NCBI GenBank assembly: GCA_949152475.1
Contig: OX424560.1
Coordinates: 434,001 to 498,000, forward strand
Origin: Terebella lapidaria
Taxonomy: Eukaryota; Annelida; Polychaeta; Terebellida; Terebellidae
Direction of reading: 5' to 3'
Length of the DNA stretch: 64,000 nt
The position numbers were made by a program, and so were the translations under genes. The notes beneath the pieces were generated by a model that searched no databases, was not told the origin of the DNA, and worked only from the letters and a program-made list of their open reading frames with translations. Positions 40,011-50,944 of the stretch are shown here, one piece after another (the stretch's first letter is position 1; the number at the start of each line of letters is the position of its first letter).

Positions 40011-40502
40011 TAGGGGTGTAACGATACAGGTGTGCCACGATACGATACGATACGCGATACGGTCCTCACGATACGATACACGATACAATATCTTTAGCCA
40101 TGTTAGCGTATATTTCCAAAATTCAGAAAAGCACGTCACCGGAGCAAGATTTGGTTATTTGCCAATAAATACTTATATATTGAAACCATTTGTTTGTTTT
40201 TACTTGGTACATACATTCTAAGTGGTCAAAGTGCAGCCAAACTTTGGATGTGCATGAAGCAGGGGCCGCCAATATTTTGTTTTCGGCCATCTTGTCACAG
40301 GTGGATGACGCGCTGAAGTAATAACGCGCTGTGATTGGTCAAAATTCGTTCGTGCTCAATGTCTACGGAAAGCCTGAAGAGAGATTTCGCAACTTTTTCA
40401 ACATTTTGTAAATATCGCGATAATTGTTGCCGTGTATCGTGTATCACAATACACACAATGTATCGTGGGTATCGCGATACACGACATATCGTTACACCCC
40501 TA
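40011..40502. mobile_element. hAT-type MITE, 492 bp, 8-bp target duplication
   Basis: Ends TAGGGGTGTAACGATA and TATCGTTACACCCCTA are perfect complements, flanked by GCTGCTTG at 40003-40010 and 40503-40510. 'CGATACGATACG' and 'cgcgatacac' subterminal repeats are common in hAT MITEs of animals. No transposase is encoded. Confidence 0.9.
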
Positions 40503-41028
40503 GCTGCTTGGGAAGTTGGGAGGCAAAGATGTCAGGAAATTCGTTTGAAAAAGTATCCAGGCCGGCTTCAGAACACTAAATTGTAAGGATAAACACGATG
40601 ACAAGCGGATATTTCGTTGGATTTAGGAAGTATTGACATTGTGATTCGCCTCTGACCAAGAATGTGAGTACCATTCCTGATTTTTAGCCAATTAGAAAAG
40701 ACTCAAAGTTCCGACTTTTTTTTTGTCGGAAATTCAGCAGAATTCTAACAATGGAGGCATTTCGTTGTCGGGCCTTCGGCCCTCAGAGAAAACGATATTG
40801 TTTTTCTACTAGGCTAAAGCAGTGAAAATCCTCAATTGCATCGAAATTTTGTGTTTAGAAAGAATAAACATGTAGCGTTTCGGAAGCCAGGTTTGTGAGA
40901 ATCCATTCAGTAATATTCAGTTAAATAGTTCGCTTGATGTAATTTGACTGAAACAAAAGCAAAGAACGGTGTAAACGAGTTAGAAAAATCAGAGTATAAG
41001 CGACTACGTTTTAATCGTTACAGTATGT

Positions 41029-41143
41029 CTTTACTGTGTACAGCGCTGTATTGACTGTGCGGCCTTATCGCTTGGTAATCCGCTGTACACATGGCTGTAC
41101 CTGGGCTGTAGCATACACAGTAAAGTTTGTCTAAGTAAAGTAT
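41029..41143. other. Short unassigned stretch left of the 76-bp palindrome
   Basis: Contains partly inverted segments ('actgtgtacagcgctgta' and 'atggctgtacctgggctgta'), with 'acacagtaaag' complementary to 'ctttactgtgt' at its two ends, suggesting another small foldback element of about 95 bp (41029-41124). No target duplication was confirmed. Confidence 0.35.
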
Positions 41144-41152
41144 GAGACAGCA

Positions 41153-41228
41153 TAAACCCAGGTGTCCCACTCTCTCGAGCGCCGAAGGCGCGCCTTCGGC
41201 GCTCGAGAGAGTGGGACACCTGGGTTTA
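41153..41228. mobile_element. 76-bp perfect palindrome with 9-bp target duplication
   Basis: The sequence is its own reverse complement over all 76 bases (ends TAAACCCAGG / CCTGGGTTTA, centre GGCGCGCC). GAGACAGCA lies directly on both sides (41144-41152 and 41229-41237). The combination indicates an inserted foldback element that consists of nothing but two 38-bp arms. Confidence 0.88.
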
Positions 41229-41524
41229 GAGACAGCACGCAGAATCAATGACTCACCATACACCACAGTTCAGCAGACGGCTCAGTTTATCGGAAACAGA
41301 TCTAGTTTCGGTCCAAGGCTCCATGATTAGCCTAAGTGACTGATCAAATGAAATACAAGAGAAGTTGGCAAAGTTGCAAAATTTTTCTGTCAAAATACGC
41401 GCCAGAATTAACCGGAAGTAAACACAGCAATATTTTATCAATACCGACCACATAAGAAAATATCCCCATCGTTCGTATCTTACTACGAACAGAACAGCAG
41501 CTAGGCAGGCAGGGTGGAATTCCA

Positions 41525-43215
41525 TCAACAGAACTGTTTAAAGCGAGACGTCATCAAGTCCTCGAAGACATGGAAGCATCCGATCAGGGCTTCACCATTG
41601 GGAGTGTGGATGTCTCGGCCACGACCTGTGCAGATGACATGACGCTCATTGCTGAAACCTCCATCAGACTGCACCAGCTCCTCTAAACAAACAATTTCGT
41701 TCTCGGCTCGCGCGCCCGAGAACGAAATTGTTTGTTTACAGCTCCTCAAGATTGCTGAGATTGATGCATCTCTCTCAACGACGAATTTAGGATCTTTGGG
41801 AAACCTAGTGCTACAACTCTATGGGAAGAAGAACTCCCTTGATCATGGGAGATGCACTTCACAAGATCTACTTCACGTCTCTCACCAAGAGACACACCTA
41901 GGACTCATCCGGACCCCAAATAATAGCAGCAGCAAACTCGTACAGGAAAACATCAAGAAGGCCAGAAGATCAGCTTAAGCCTTGAGGAGTGCAGGACTGT
42001 ACGGGTACAATGGTGTCCACCAACGTGTTGGGACGAGTCAAGCTGTGGAGACATACGCCCTTCCGGTTCTGACGTTTGGCCTAGAAAGTCGAAGACTCAA
42101 CCATGGACAGGTGGGGCAGCTTGAGAAATGCCAGCGGCAGATACTCCGTAAGATGATGAATCTCCTGAAATCAACTGCTGTTCCTGCTCGATGTATACAT
42201 CCTGTCTGGAGTGCTTCCAGTCAAAGTGATTCTTGATAAACTGACGCTGACCCAGTTTGCTGCCTGCATCAGGACCGATTGATCAAAAGAAGCTGACATC
42301 ATCCTCAGGCAGGCGCTGATGAAAGACTCCCCATCACACAGCATGGTCATATATGTCAAGGAGCTCCTGGCTGAGTATGACCTACCTTCCGTGTACCACC
42401 TCCTGGAGAATGTACCAACCAAGCCCTCCTGGAAGAACTGTGTATCCGACAGGGTCAAGAATCACTACACCGAAAAGATCAGGAAGGAAGCTGAACCCAT
42501 CATCACTTAGCTTCCTCAATGTCCAAAACTTCACCCCAGGACGTCTACATCTTGTCTGGGAGTGCACCAGTAACCGCAAGATGGACGTCATCCGAGCCTG
42601 TAACAAGGTGAAGATCCTAGTTGGGCGGAACTACCTGGAAAGTGACCATGCCAAGTTCCTCCCTGGTCGATCAGCAACCTGCCAGCTATGCAGAGAGACC
42701 GATGGAGACCTCCGGCATTTCATACTGGAGTGTGTGAAACTCTCCCCAGCCAGAGATCATCTCCTCCAACGGATTGAGGTCGACATGCAGAAAGCCTGTA
42801 TGGAAGTCAACAGGGAAACCAGCCTCCAGATCATCATTGACCAGAGCGTTGTCCTTGGCAGGCTTGGACAGGATGATCCCAACCAATATCTAGAGGAACT
42901 GTTCCGCCATCTTCTGTATAAGCTATACCACCACAGGGCAGCTCTGTTGAGACAGCCCCCACGTCTGTGACCCACAGTGTTCACCACACAAGTCCCACAC
43001 TCATAGTTTTTACCCTGGTCACAAAGTACACATCAACTCCACTAAAATCTCAGTTTTACAATACGTGTAGGCACAATATTTAATCACTTTTTAAATATTT
43101 TACCCAGATCTCACATTTGACAATTTGTAGAAGTCAAGATTATAAAATTGTCAATTTTAGCATTTCATCTCCTATTAAAGGAGGTAGCTACAAGATTGGA
43201 TTGGATTGAACTACT
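41525..43215 (+). pseudogene. Decayed LINE: end of RT core, thumb and zinc knuckle, with a palindromic insertion
   Basis: The + strand reads a CADD version of the RT active-site motif (ATTCADDMTLIAE, near 41617-41660), then IRLHQLL, a 55-bp insertion (41684-41738), then KIAEIDA. Later frames give YALPVLTFGLESRRLNHGQ and GQLEKCQRQILRKMM (about 42050-42160), LENVPTKPSWKNCVSD, and CQLCRETDGDLRHFILEC (zf-RVT, about 42690-42735), ending LLYKLYHHRAALLRQ. Stops and frameshifts separate the blocks. A 'gattggattggattg' repeat at 43196-43210 looks like the LINE 3' tail. Family not settled. Confidence 0.78.
41684..41738. mobile_element. 55-bp palindromic element with 9-bp target duplication inside the LINE
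   Basis: Two perfect 23-bp arms (start TAAACAAACAATTTCG, end CGAAATTGTTTGTTTA) surround the 9-base spacer CTCGCGCGC. CAGCTCCTC occurs directly on both sides (41675-41683, 41739-41747). Without the insert and one duplication the LINE frame continues through this point (HQLL then KIAEID), which confirms an insertion. It shares the TAAAC/GTTTA ends and the 9-bp duplication with the element at 41153. Confidence 0.92.
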
Positions 43216-43720
43216 AAAAAAATGGCGTCGCGAAAACTTGCACAGTGAAAATTGGGAAAGAAAAACTGCAAAAAGTTGTAGTATTAGTCCGTAGAAGGGG
43301 CACAAGCGACCCCTAGCTTATCCTAGTACACTGTAGTTGTGTTTAATCAAACAATCGCCGGTCTCTCGACTATGGTGTCTCGTGGACTCTTCCACGTTTA
43401 TGAGTTTATCCACTAGTAACCACCGACTAGATCCCACCGAGCGATGCCAAACTGATACTGTGTGTACACCAACTACTAGATCTACTATCTCCCACACCAG
43501 TAGTAGGCCTACATCCCATTGAATGTCTGATGTTACAGTGACGTGATACCGATTGTCTAGCCTGTGTATGAGTAGACTCTACCCTGCCACAGTGACTACA
43601 TGCACCCTGTTCCCTGTGTGTGACGTGTGCTGTGTACATCCTATCCTGCGAATGTGTGCCCTACATGCATGTACTACGTGTAGCCTGTAGACCACGACCT
43701 GTCTATCATTTTCCCTAACC
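43216..43720. other. Unassigned AT/GC-mixed sequence between LINE pieces
   Basis: No family recognised. Short scattered frames with many stops. It may be the 5' end of the next LINE fragment. Confidence 0.3.
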
Positions 43721-44320
43721 TCCAGCATGGCTGTCTGCCCCATTGACGTCTCGGGAAGAAGCCGGCGAGCTGTCCGACAAAACGACTTCTCCCTGAATCA
43801 AACAAAGTCCCTGCCGAAGAAGGAACAGTCACGTCTACTAGCAGAGGCACCCGCGGCACCCGCATACACCTACAGACTGGGATGTATGAACTGCTCAAAG
43901 CAACCATTGTTCAGTCCTTTAAACTAGACGGTCAAGGGTACACAGTCACCACCGATGGGGACACCGACTCCAGGGGCCATGAAAACACCACGAGGGCTCG
44001 TGACTGCCAACTCAACAATCGCTGGCACGCGTTCACTGTCAATATGTATCACACGACCTCCTCCATCCTAGTGAATGGCCAGGATGAGACCGAGTTCTCT
44101 GGAAAGGTTCTGCCTGACATCATTGAGAAGATGGGCGCTGCTACGGTAAAGGGACACAGAGTAGATGCTAAATCTCTGAATGAGGCCATCCTACAGTCAG
44201 CTTGCTCCATCTGGCTCCAAACATGCAACCTTCAGGCAACAACAAGAGGACTTGGTCTCCAATGGCCACACCACTCCAAACCTGACTGCTTCCAAACCTC
44301 ATTGCATCTCGTGTAAACGG
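43720..44320 (+). pseudogene. Probable LINE ORF1-like fragment
   Basis: Two frames overlap: one from ATG 43727 containing CMNCSK, and one from 43882 with WHAFTVNMYHTTSSILVNGQ followed by LPDIIEKM. The 'FTVNMYHTTS..LVNG' motif is one I associate with the first ORF of CR1-like LINEs in marine invertebrates. The frames are broken and stop at 44316. No RT follows directly. Assignment is by motif memory and is moderate. Confidence 0.45.
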
Positions 44321-44569
44321 ACCTGCCAATCCAATACACACACAGTGATGGCGTATGCTCGGTGCATACTGCTCGAGGTGTGGGTGTTTCGAGCCGCGAG
44401 ACACCATTGTCGAGAGCATTAATCGACTCCTTTGAGTTTAATAGTTTTAGCTGAAAGACTGGCTTTTTAAAACTCTGTCGAGGATTTTATTCTTTGTATA
44501 TACGAAACTCTTAAACCTACGGTTTTTAAAACCGGTGCTCCCACCTGGGAGGGATCTCCAACAAGCATG

Positions 44570-45560
44570 AAAAAAAAAAAAATGCTGACTCAGCAAAAAC
44601 ATGATAAGACAATTGTGCAATTACAATTGCCGATAAGGCGAAAAATTTCAGGTCAAGGTCAAAGTTCATCCCTAATACCCCTCAGATATGTTTGTCTAGG
44701 GCCACAAGTCCAAAAATAAGTTCCGTTTCGCTCTACGATGCACAGTTTCCGAGATATCGAAGAAAATGAAAAATGCTGACTCGGCAAAAAAATTTCAGGT
44801 CAAAGTTTATCTCTAGTACCCCTTAGATATGTTTGTCTAGGGCCTCGAGTCCGAAATTAACGCCTGTTTCGCTCTACGACACACCGTTTCTGAGATATCG
44901 ATGAAAACGAAAAATGCTGACTTTGCGAAAAAAAATTTACGGTCAAGGTCAAAGTTTATCTCTAGTACCCCTTAGATATGTTTGTCTAGGGCCACGAGTC
45001 CGAAAATAACGTCCATTTCACTCTACGACGTACCGTTTCTGAGATACTGATGAAAGCGAAAAATGGCGACTCAGTGAAAACACTGACCTTGACCTTAAAT
45101 TCAAGGTGAAAGGTCATCCATAATACCATTAAGATATGTTTATCTAGGGCAACGAGTCCGAAAATAACGTCCGTTTCGCTCTACGACGCACCGTTTCCGA
45201 GATATCGACGAAAACGAAAAATGACGACTCAGCGAAAAAAACTAAGATCAAGGTCAAAGGTCATCCATAATACCCTTAAGACATGTTTGTTTAGGGCGAC
45301 GAGTCGAAAAATTACGTCCGTTTCGCTCTACGACGTACTGTTTCCGAGATATCGACGAAAATGGAAAAAGCCGACTCAGCGAAAAAATTTTTAAGGTCAA
45401 GGTCAAAGATCATCCATAATACTCTTAAGACATGTTTGTCTAGGGCGACGAGTCTGAAAATAACGTCCGTTTCGCTCTACGAAGCACCGTTTCCGAGATA
45501 TGCATGAGAGCCTCAAGTATGACTCAGCTAAAATTATTTTGAGCCCTAGGTCAAAGGTCG
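44570..45560. repeat. 143-bp-type satellite, inverse orientation
   Basis: About seven units with 'gtttcgctctacgac', 'accgtttccgagatatcga' and 'atgtttgtctagggc', the reverse complement of the array at 28390-30010. Units also carry 'aggtcaaaggtcat', a nuclear-receptor DR1-like motif. Confidence 0.88.
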
Positions 45561-46183
45561 TTTGACGGATCGGCCTCAAAATCAATAGGCTTCTTCCCTG
45601 GTGATATATGAACCTCCATGCAAAGTTTCACAGTCATTGCCATGATACTTTTTGAGTTATCGTGCGGAAACCAAAAACATTGATTTCATCCTCACGGACC
45701 TCACGGACCTCGGATCCGGCTGAAAAACAATAGGGTTCTTCCACATAATATGTCTGACCAGCGGTGAAAATTTGGCGAAGATACATCGAGGCAAACTGAA
45801 GTTATCGTGCGGAAACCAAAAAGTGGAAGAAAGCATTTCTGCTGAAATGCCTCAACAACAATGGCACCACATTGGATATAATTGGATGTAATTGGGAACA
45901 GAAATAATGTACTCACTGGAATAAAGTAAGAATTTTTCGAGAACGAAAAAAAAAAACAGTTGTTTTTGTTTTTGCAAAACAAGAGTCGATTTCTCCTTTC
46001 CATTGGTCAGGAATTGAAACGGCTGCACATGTATAAGCTTTACAGTGGTTTCCGAATGTTAAAAATAATGTAATATCCAGTGTCTATCCAACTATGCCAG
46101 GACATCGACATAGAACACACCGACAACTACAAGTCCCTTGGCACGACCGTGAACGACACAGGTACACTTGCAGACCACATACA
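45560..46183. other. No gene seen
   Basis: Mixed sequence with a direct repeat of 'gttatcgtgcggaaaccaaaaa' (about 45656 and 45803). Otherwise nothing recognisable. Confidence 0.3.
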
Positions 46184-49100
46184 AAAAATTAGCCCAATGG
46201 GCTAGAAAGGTTACCGGAGAAATATACAGAGTTAAGCCGAGAAAGTTGAAGGTCAAATTCAAGGTGACCACTGAAATCGCCATATCTCTAACCTTGAAAA
46301 TGGGATCAAAGGTTAAATTCTAGATCACCAAACTATTCAGCATACATCATTTCCTATATGTTCACTATGGACCCCTAAGCTGTAAATTTGATAATAAGCG
46401 AGATATAAGCCATTTTGTAATCTGACTTTGAACATAAAATGACTGACCTTGAAATTTAGGTCAAAGGTCAAACTCAATATCATTAAAATATTCAGAATAT
46501 CTCATTTCCTATATGTTCACAATTGATTCCTAAGCTGTAAAGTCGATAATAAGCAATATATTAGCCATTTTGTCCTGTTGAGCTTGAAAATGAGGTCAAA
46601 AGTCAAATTCAAGGTCACTAGAATATTCAGCATATATCATTTCCTATATGTTCACAATTGATTCCTAAGCTGTAAAGTCGCTAAGAAGCAAGATATTGGC
46701 CATTTTGTCCTGTGACCTTGAAAATGAGGTCAAAGGTCAAATTCAAGGTCACGAGAATATTCAGCATATATCATTTCCTATATGTTCACAATTGATTCCT
46801 AAGCTGTAAAGTCGATAATAAGCGAGATATTAGCAATTTTGTCCTGTGACCTTGGAAAGGAGGTCAAAGGTCAAATTCAAGGTCATGAGAATATTCAGCA
46901 TATATCATTTCCTATATGTTCACAATTGATTCCTAAGCTGTAAAGTCGATAATAAGCGAGATATTAGCCATTTTGTTATGTGATCTTGAAAATGAGGTCA
47001 AAGGTCAAATTCAAGGTCATGAGAATTTTCAGCATATATCATTTCCTATATGTTCACAATTGATTCCTAAGCTGTAAAGTCGATAATAAGCAAGATATTG
47101 GCCATTTTGTCCTGTTGACCTTAAAAATGAGGTCAAAATTCAAATTCAAGGTCACTAGAATATACAGCATATATCATTTCCTATATGTTCACAATTGATT
47201 CCTAAGCTGTAAAGTCGCTAATACGCAAGATATTGGCCATTTTGTCCTGTGACCTTGAAAATGAGGTCAAAGGTCAAATTCAAGGTCACGAGAATATTCA
47301 GCATATATCATTTCCTATATGTTCACAATTGATTCCTAAGCTGTAAAGTCGATAATAAGCGCGATATTAGCGATTTTGTCCTGTGACCTTGGAAAGGAGA
47401 TCAAAGGTCAAATTCAAGGTCATGAGAATATTCAGCATATATCATTTCCTATATGTTCACAATTGATTCCTAAGCTGTAAAGTCGATAATAAGCGAGATA
47501 TTAGCCATTTTGTTATGTGACCTTGAAAATGAGGTCAAAGGTCAAATTCAAGGTCATGAGAATTTTCAGCATATATCATTTCCTATATGTTCACAATTGA
47601 TTCCTAAGCTGTAAAGTCGATAATAAGCAAGATATTGGCCATTTTGTCCTGTTGACCTTAAAAATGAGGTCAAAATTCAAATTCAAGGTCACTAGAATAT
47701 ACAGCATATATCATTTCCTATATGTTCACAATTGATTCCTAAGCTGTAAAGTCGCTAATACGCAAGATATTGGCCATTTTGTCCTGTGACCTGGAAAATG
47801 AGGTCAAAGGTCAAATTCAAGGTCACGAGAATATTCAGCATATATCATTTCCTATATGTTCACAATTGATTCCTAAGCTGTAAAGTCGATAATAAGCGCG
47901 ATATTAACGATTTTGTCCTGTGACCTTGGAAATGAGGTCAAAGGTCAAATTCAAGGTCATGAGGATATTCAGCATATATCATTTCCTATATGTTCACAAT
48001 TGATTCCTAAGCTGTAAAGTCGATAATAAGCAAGATATTAGCCATTTTGTCATGTGACCTTGAAAATGAGGTCAAAGGTCAAATTCAGGGTCATGAGAAT
48101 TTTCAGCATATATCATTTCCTATATGTTCACAATTGATTCCCAAGCTGTAAAGTCGATAATAAGCGAGATATTAGCCATTTTGTCATGTGACCTTGAAAA
48201 TGAGGTCAAAAGTCAAATTCAATGTCATGAGAATTTTCAGCATATATCATTTCCTATATGTTCACAATTGATTCCTAAGCTGTAAAGTAGCTAATAAGCA
48301 AGATATTGGCAATTTAGTCCTGTGACCTTGAAAATGAGGTCAAAGGTCAAATTCAAGGTCATGAGAATTTTCAGCATATATCATTTCCTATATGTTCACA
48401 ATTGATTCCTAAGCTGTAAAGTCGCTAATAAGCAAGATATTGGCCATTTTGTCCTGTGACTTTGAAAATGAGGTCAAAGGTCAAATTCAAGGTCACGAGA
48501 ATATTCAGCATATATCATTTCCTATATGTTCACAATTGATTCCTAAGCTGTAAAGTCGATAATAAGCGAGATATTAGCAATTTTGTCCTGTGACCTTGGA
48601 AATGAGGTCAAAGGTCAAATTCAAGGTCATGAGAATATTCAGCATATATCATTTCCTATATGTTCACAATTGATTCCTAAGCTGTAAAGTCGATAATAAG
48701 CGAGATATTAGCCATTTTGTTATGTGACCTTGAAAATGAGGTCAAAGGTCAAATTCAAGGTCACGAGAATATTCAGCATATATCATTTCCTATATGTTCA
48801 CAATTGATTCCTAAGCTGTAAAGTCGATAATAAGCGAGATTTTAGTCATTTTGTCCTGTGACCTTGAAAATGAGGTCAAAGGTCAAATTCAAGGTCACGA
48901 GAATATTCAGCATATATCATTTCCTATAGTCCACAATTCATTCCTAGTCTCTAATTTCAATATTAAGTGAGATATTAGGCTTAATGTGTCCCATTATAAA
49001 GCATAGGAAAATTTAACATGGGAAAGTCACATTTGGGCCGAGTTTGGGCCCAAAATGGCCCACTTCAAGCGATTCAAGGGCAACGAAATTTATACATGTC

Positions 49101-49423
49101 ACAGGGGTACATATGAGGAGTGTTATGCATCAATAAAAAAAAAAGTTCCTGAACAAATTTTGAGAAAACGACCGCCAAAGTCCAAAATTGGCCATTTTTC
49201 GATGAAAACGGCCGCCATTTTGAAAAAAATGCGAAAATAAAAAAACTAAAAAATACCTCCCTCTCGAAATATTTTTAGGCATTTTTGTGCAAAATTTCAG
49301 AAAAATTCGATCGTAAACTTTAAAGATAAAATTGTTGACGGACGACGACGACGACGGACGACGGACGACGACGCCGGACGCATCGCCATGCCAATAGGTT
49401 ACGGACCATTGGGTCGGTAACCT
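46184..49423 (+). mobile_element. Pearl/HINE-like element with about 20 core monomers
   Basis: Left end AAAATTAGCCCAATGGGCT, then GGTTACCGGAG. Core of about 134-bp monomers ('cacaattgattcctaagctg', 'gaggtcaaaggtcaaattc', 'attcagcatatatcatttcc'). Then the terminal module ('cccattataaagcatagg') and an ACGACGG microsatellite (49337-49380), ending GGTCGGTAACCTAAAAA. Antisense open frames of about 160 codons over the terminal module are also present in the duplicate at 61 kb and are not considered genes. Confidence 0.72.
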
Positions 49424-49842
49424 AAAAAGGGAAAAGGGAATAGTGGAGGCGGCAAACCATATGGTAATAACCATAGCAAGTAACAGTAGCTTCCTAAACA
49501 TACAGATGGAAACAATATGGAAACTACTGGAAACATTAAACATTCGGTGCAGAAGCATGGGTCCAGAACATAAGAGGCTCAAGAGAATCTTATAAAAACA
49601 CCACATCCAACACCCCCGGAAATAATATCAATGAAAACAGGCATCAGAAGACAGAAGCACAAAGAGCAAAAAAAAAAGATCATGTATTACCATAAGCTAA
49701 TCCGAACAGAAGAGGAGTCCCGAAACAAGACGACTTCTACCACAACCACAACATTTTCTATGGTACAAGCTCCCACAGACAGCCCTCAACGAAGTAGGAA
49801 TAACACAAGACGACATACATAACCTTACAAAATACAGTCTAA
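49424..49842 (+). pseudogene. Possible LINE remnant between two repeat elements
   Basis: One frame ends with LWYKLPQTALNEVGITQDDI followed by HNLTKYSLK, which has the look of a retroelement ORF, but stops occur upstream. The block is present a second time at 61150-61566 with near identity, as part of the segmental duplication. Family not recognised. Confidence 0.3.
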
Positions 49843-50477
49843 AAATTAGCCCAAGGGCTAGGAAATTAAGGTTACTGCACAATATATATTTTATATTTTA
49901 GATATTAGCCATTTTGTTCAGTGATATTGAAAATGATGTCACTGGTCAAATTCAAGGTCACGAGAATATTCAGCATATATCATTTCCTATATGTTCATAA
50001 TTGATTGCTGAGCTGTAAATTCAATGATAAGTGAGATATTAGCAATTTTTTTCTGCCAATTCAAGGTATTTTTTTAGCATTTAAGGCATTGAGAACATTG
50101 TTATCATTGCCACTGATGTTATCAAGTACCAATAGCATGTATTGAGGCACAAAATTGTTGATAATCGCTACATATTTCCTTAAAATATTAAAGTTTTAGG
50201 AAAAAATATGACAAAATATGCGATTCTGATGGTCGCCATCTTGGATTTCATGCAGAAGGGGTGTGCTGAAGTAGTTGAAAATATTTTTATTGCATTCCTT
50301 GACCTCTAAAACATATGTTAAGGTACCAAATTCGTGTCTCTAGCACAATTAGGGGCAAAGAAAAATACAAATTTGTGTTTCAAGAAATGTCTTGGTTTTG
50401 ATGGCGGCCATATTGAAAAGCCGCCATATTGGATAGTTCATCCCAGGATATCGAGTGTTAACAAGTGGATTCTGAAG
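49843..50477 (+). mobile_element. Truncated pearl-like element end plus 364-bp-repeat unit
   Basis: Begins AAAATTAGCCCAAGGGCT like the other elements but has only one core monomer before running into the repeat with 'ttagcatttaaggcattgag' that is tandem at 59.3-60.2 kb. It ends at TGAA (50474-50477) against the first A-MITE. An equivalent copy lies at 61567-62197. Confidence 0.55.
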
Positions 50478-50944
50478 GGCAGTGTACAGTAATTCGCTCA
50501 GCCAATCAGCGAGCGTTCACCTCACTTAGGCAATTTAAAGGGAAACTGTTGTTAAACATCGCCTCATACATTTTTTAGGCCAGACTTCTGGACGAGTGTA
50601 TATTCACCTGAAAGAACGCAGTGCTGGGATATAATGACCCGGTTTTCAAGGCAGTATCTTGTTGGCGTTCTTCTCAGGAGCTGGGGAATCATAGGGGTTT
50701 TGCATGGGCATCAGTACCTATAATTTTGGGTATTTTCACCCCGGGTCCATTCAAGGCAGAATAGCGAAAAATCCCATGTGTCGTCAAATATATTCATGCT
50801 TACCACGCGATGCCCAATACGTTGAGGGATAAAACTAGCATAATGGTTAGGCTGGGATTTTTTTTTAGGAAGGTGTTATGGACCGTCAAAGTAAGATCAT
50901 TTAACATTGAGTTGAATGGCCAATATAATTAATATACAGTAGCC
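50478..50944. mobile_element. A-MITE, first copy of the array
   Basis: 467 bp. Left end GGGCAGTGTACAGTAATT and right end (complement) GGCTACTGTATATTAATT are imperfect terminal inverted repeats. Copies inside the array are bounded by TTAA, the target of piggyBac-type transposases; this one has TGAA at its left. No coding capacity, so a non-autonomous MITE. Confidence 0.7.

Noticed and set aside
41018..41266. Short open frame (- strand) over the 76-bp palindrome
   Set aside because: Palindrome makes both strands read the same; no homology.
49130..49606. 158-160 codon open frame present twice (also at 60847-61329)
   Set aside because: It is antisense to the terminal module and microsatellite of the pearl-like element, has no recognisable domain, and is conserved only because the DNA was duplicated recently.
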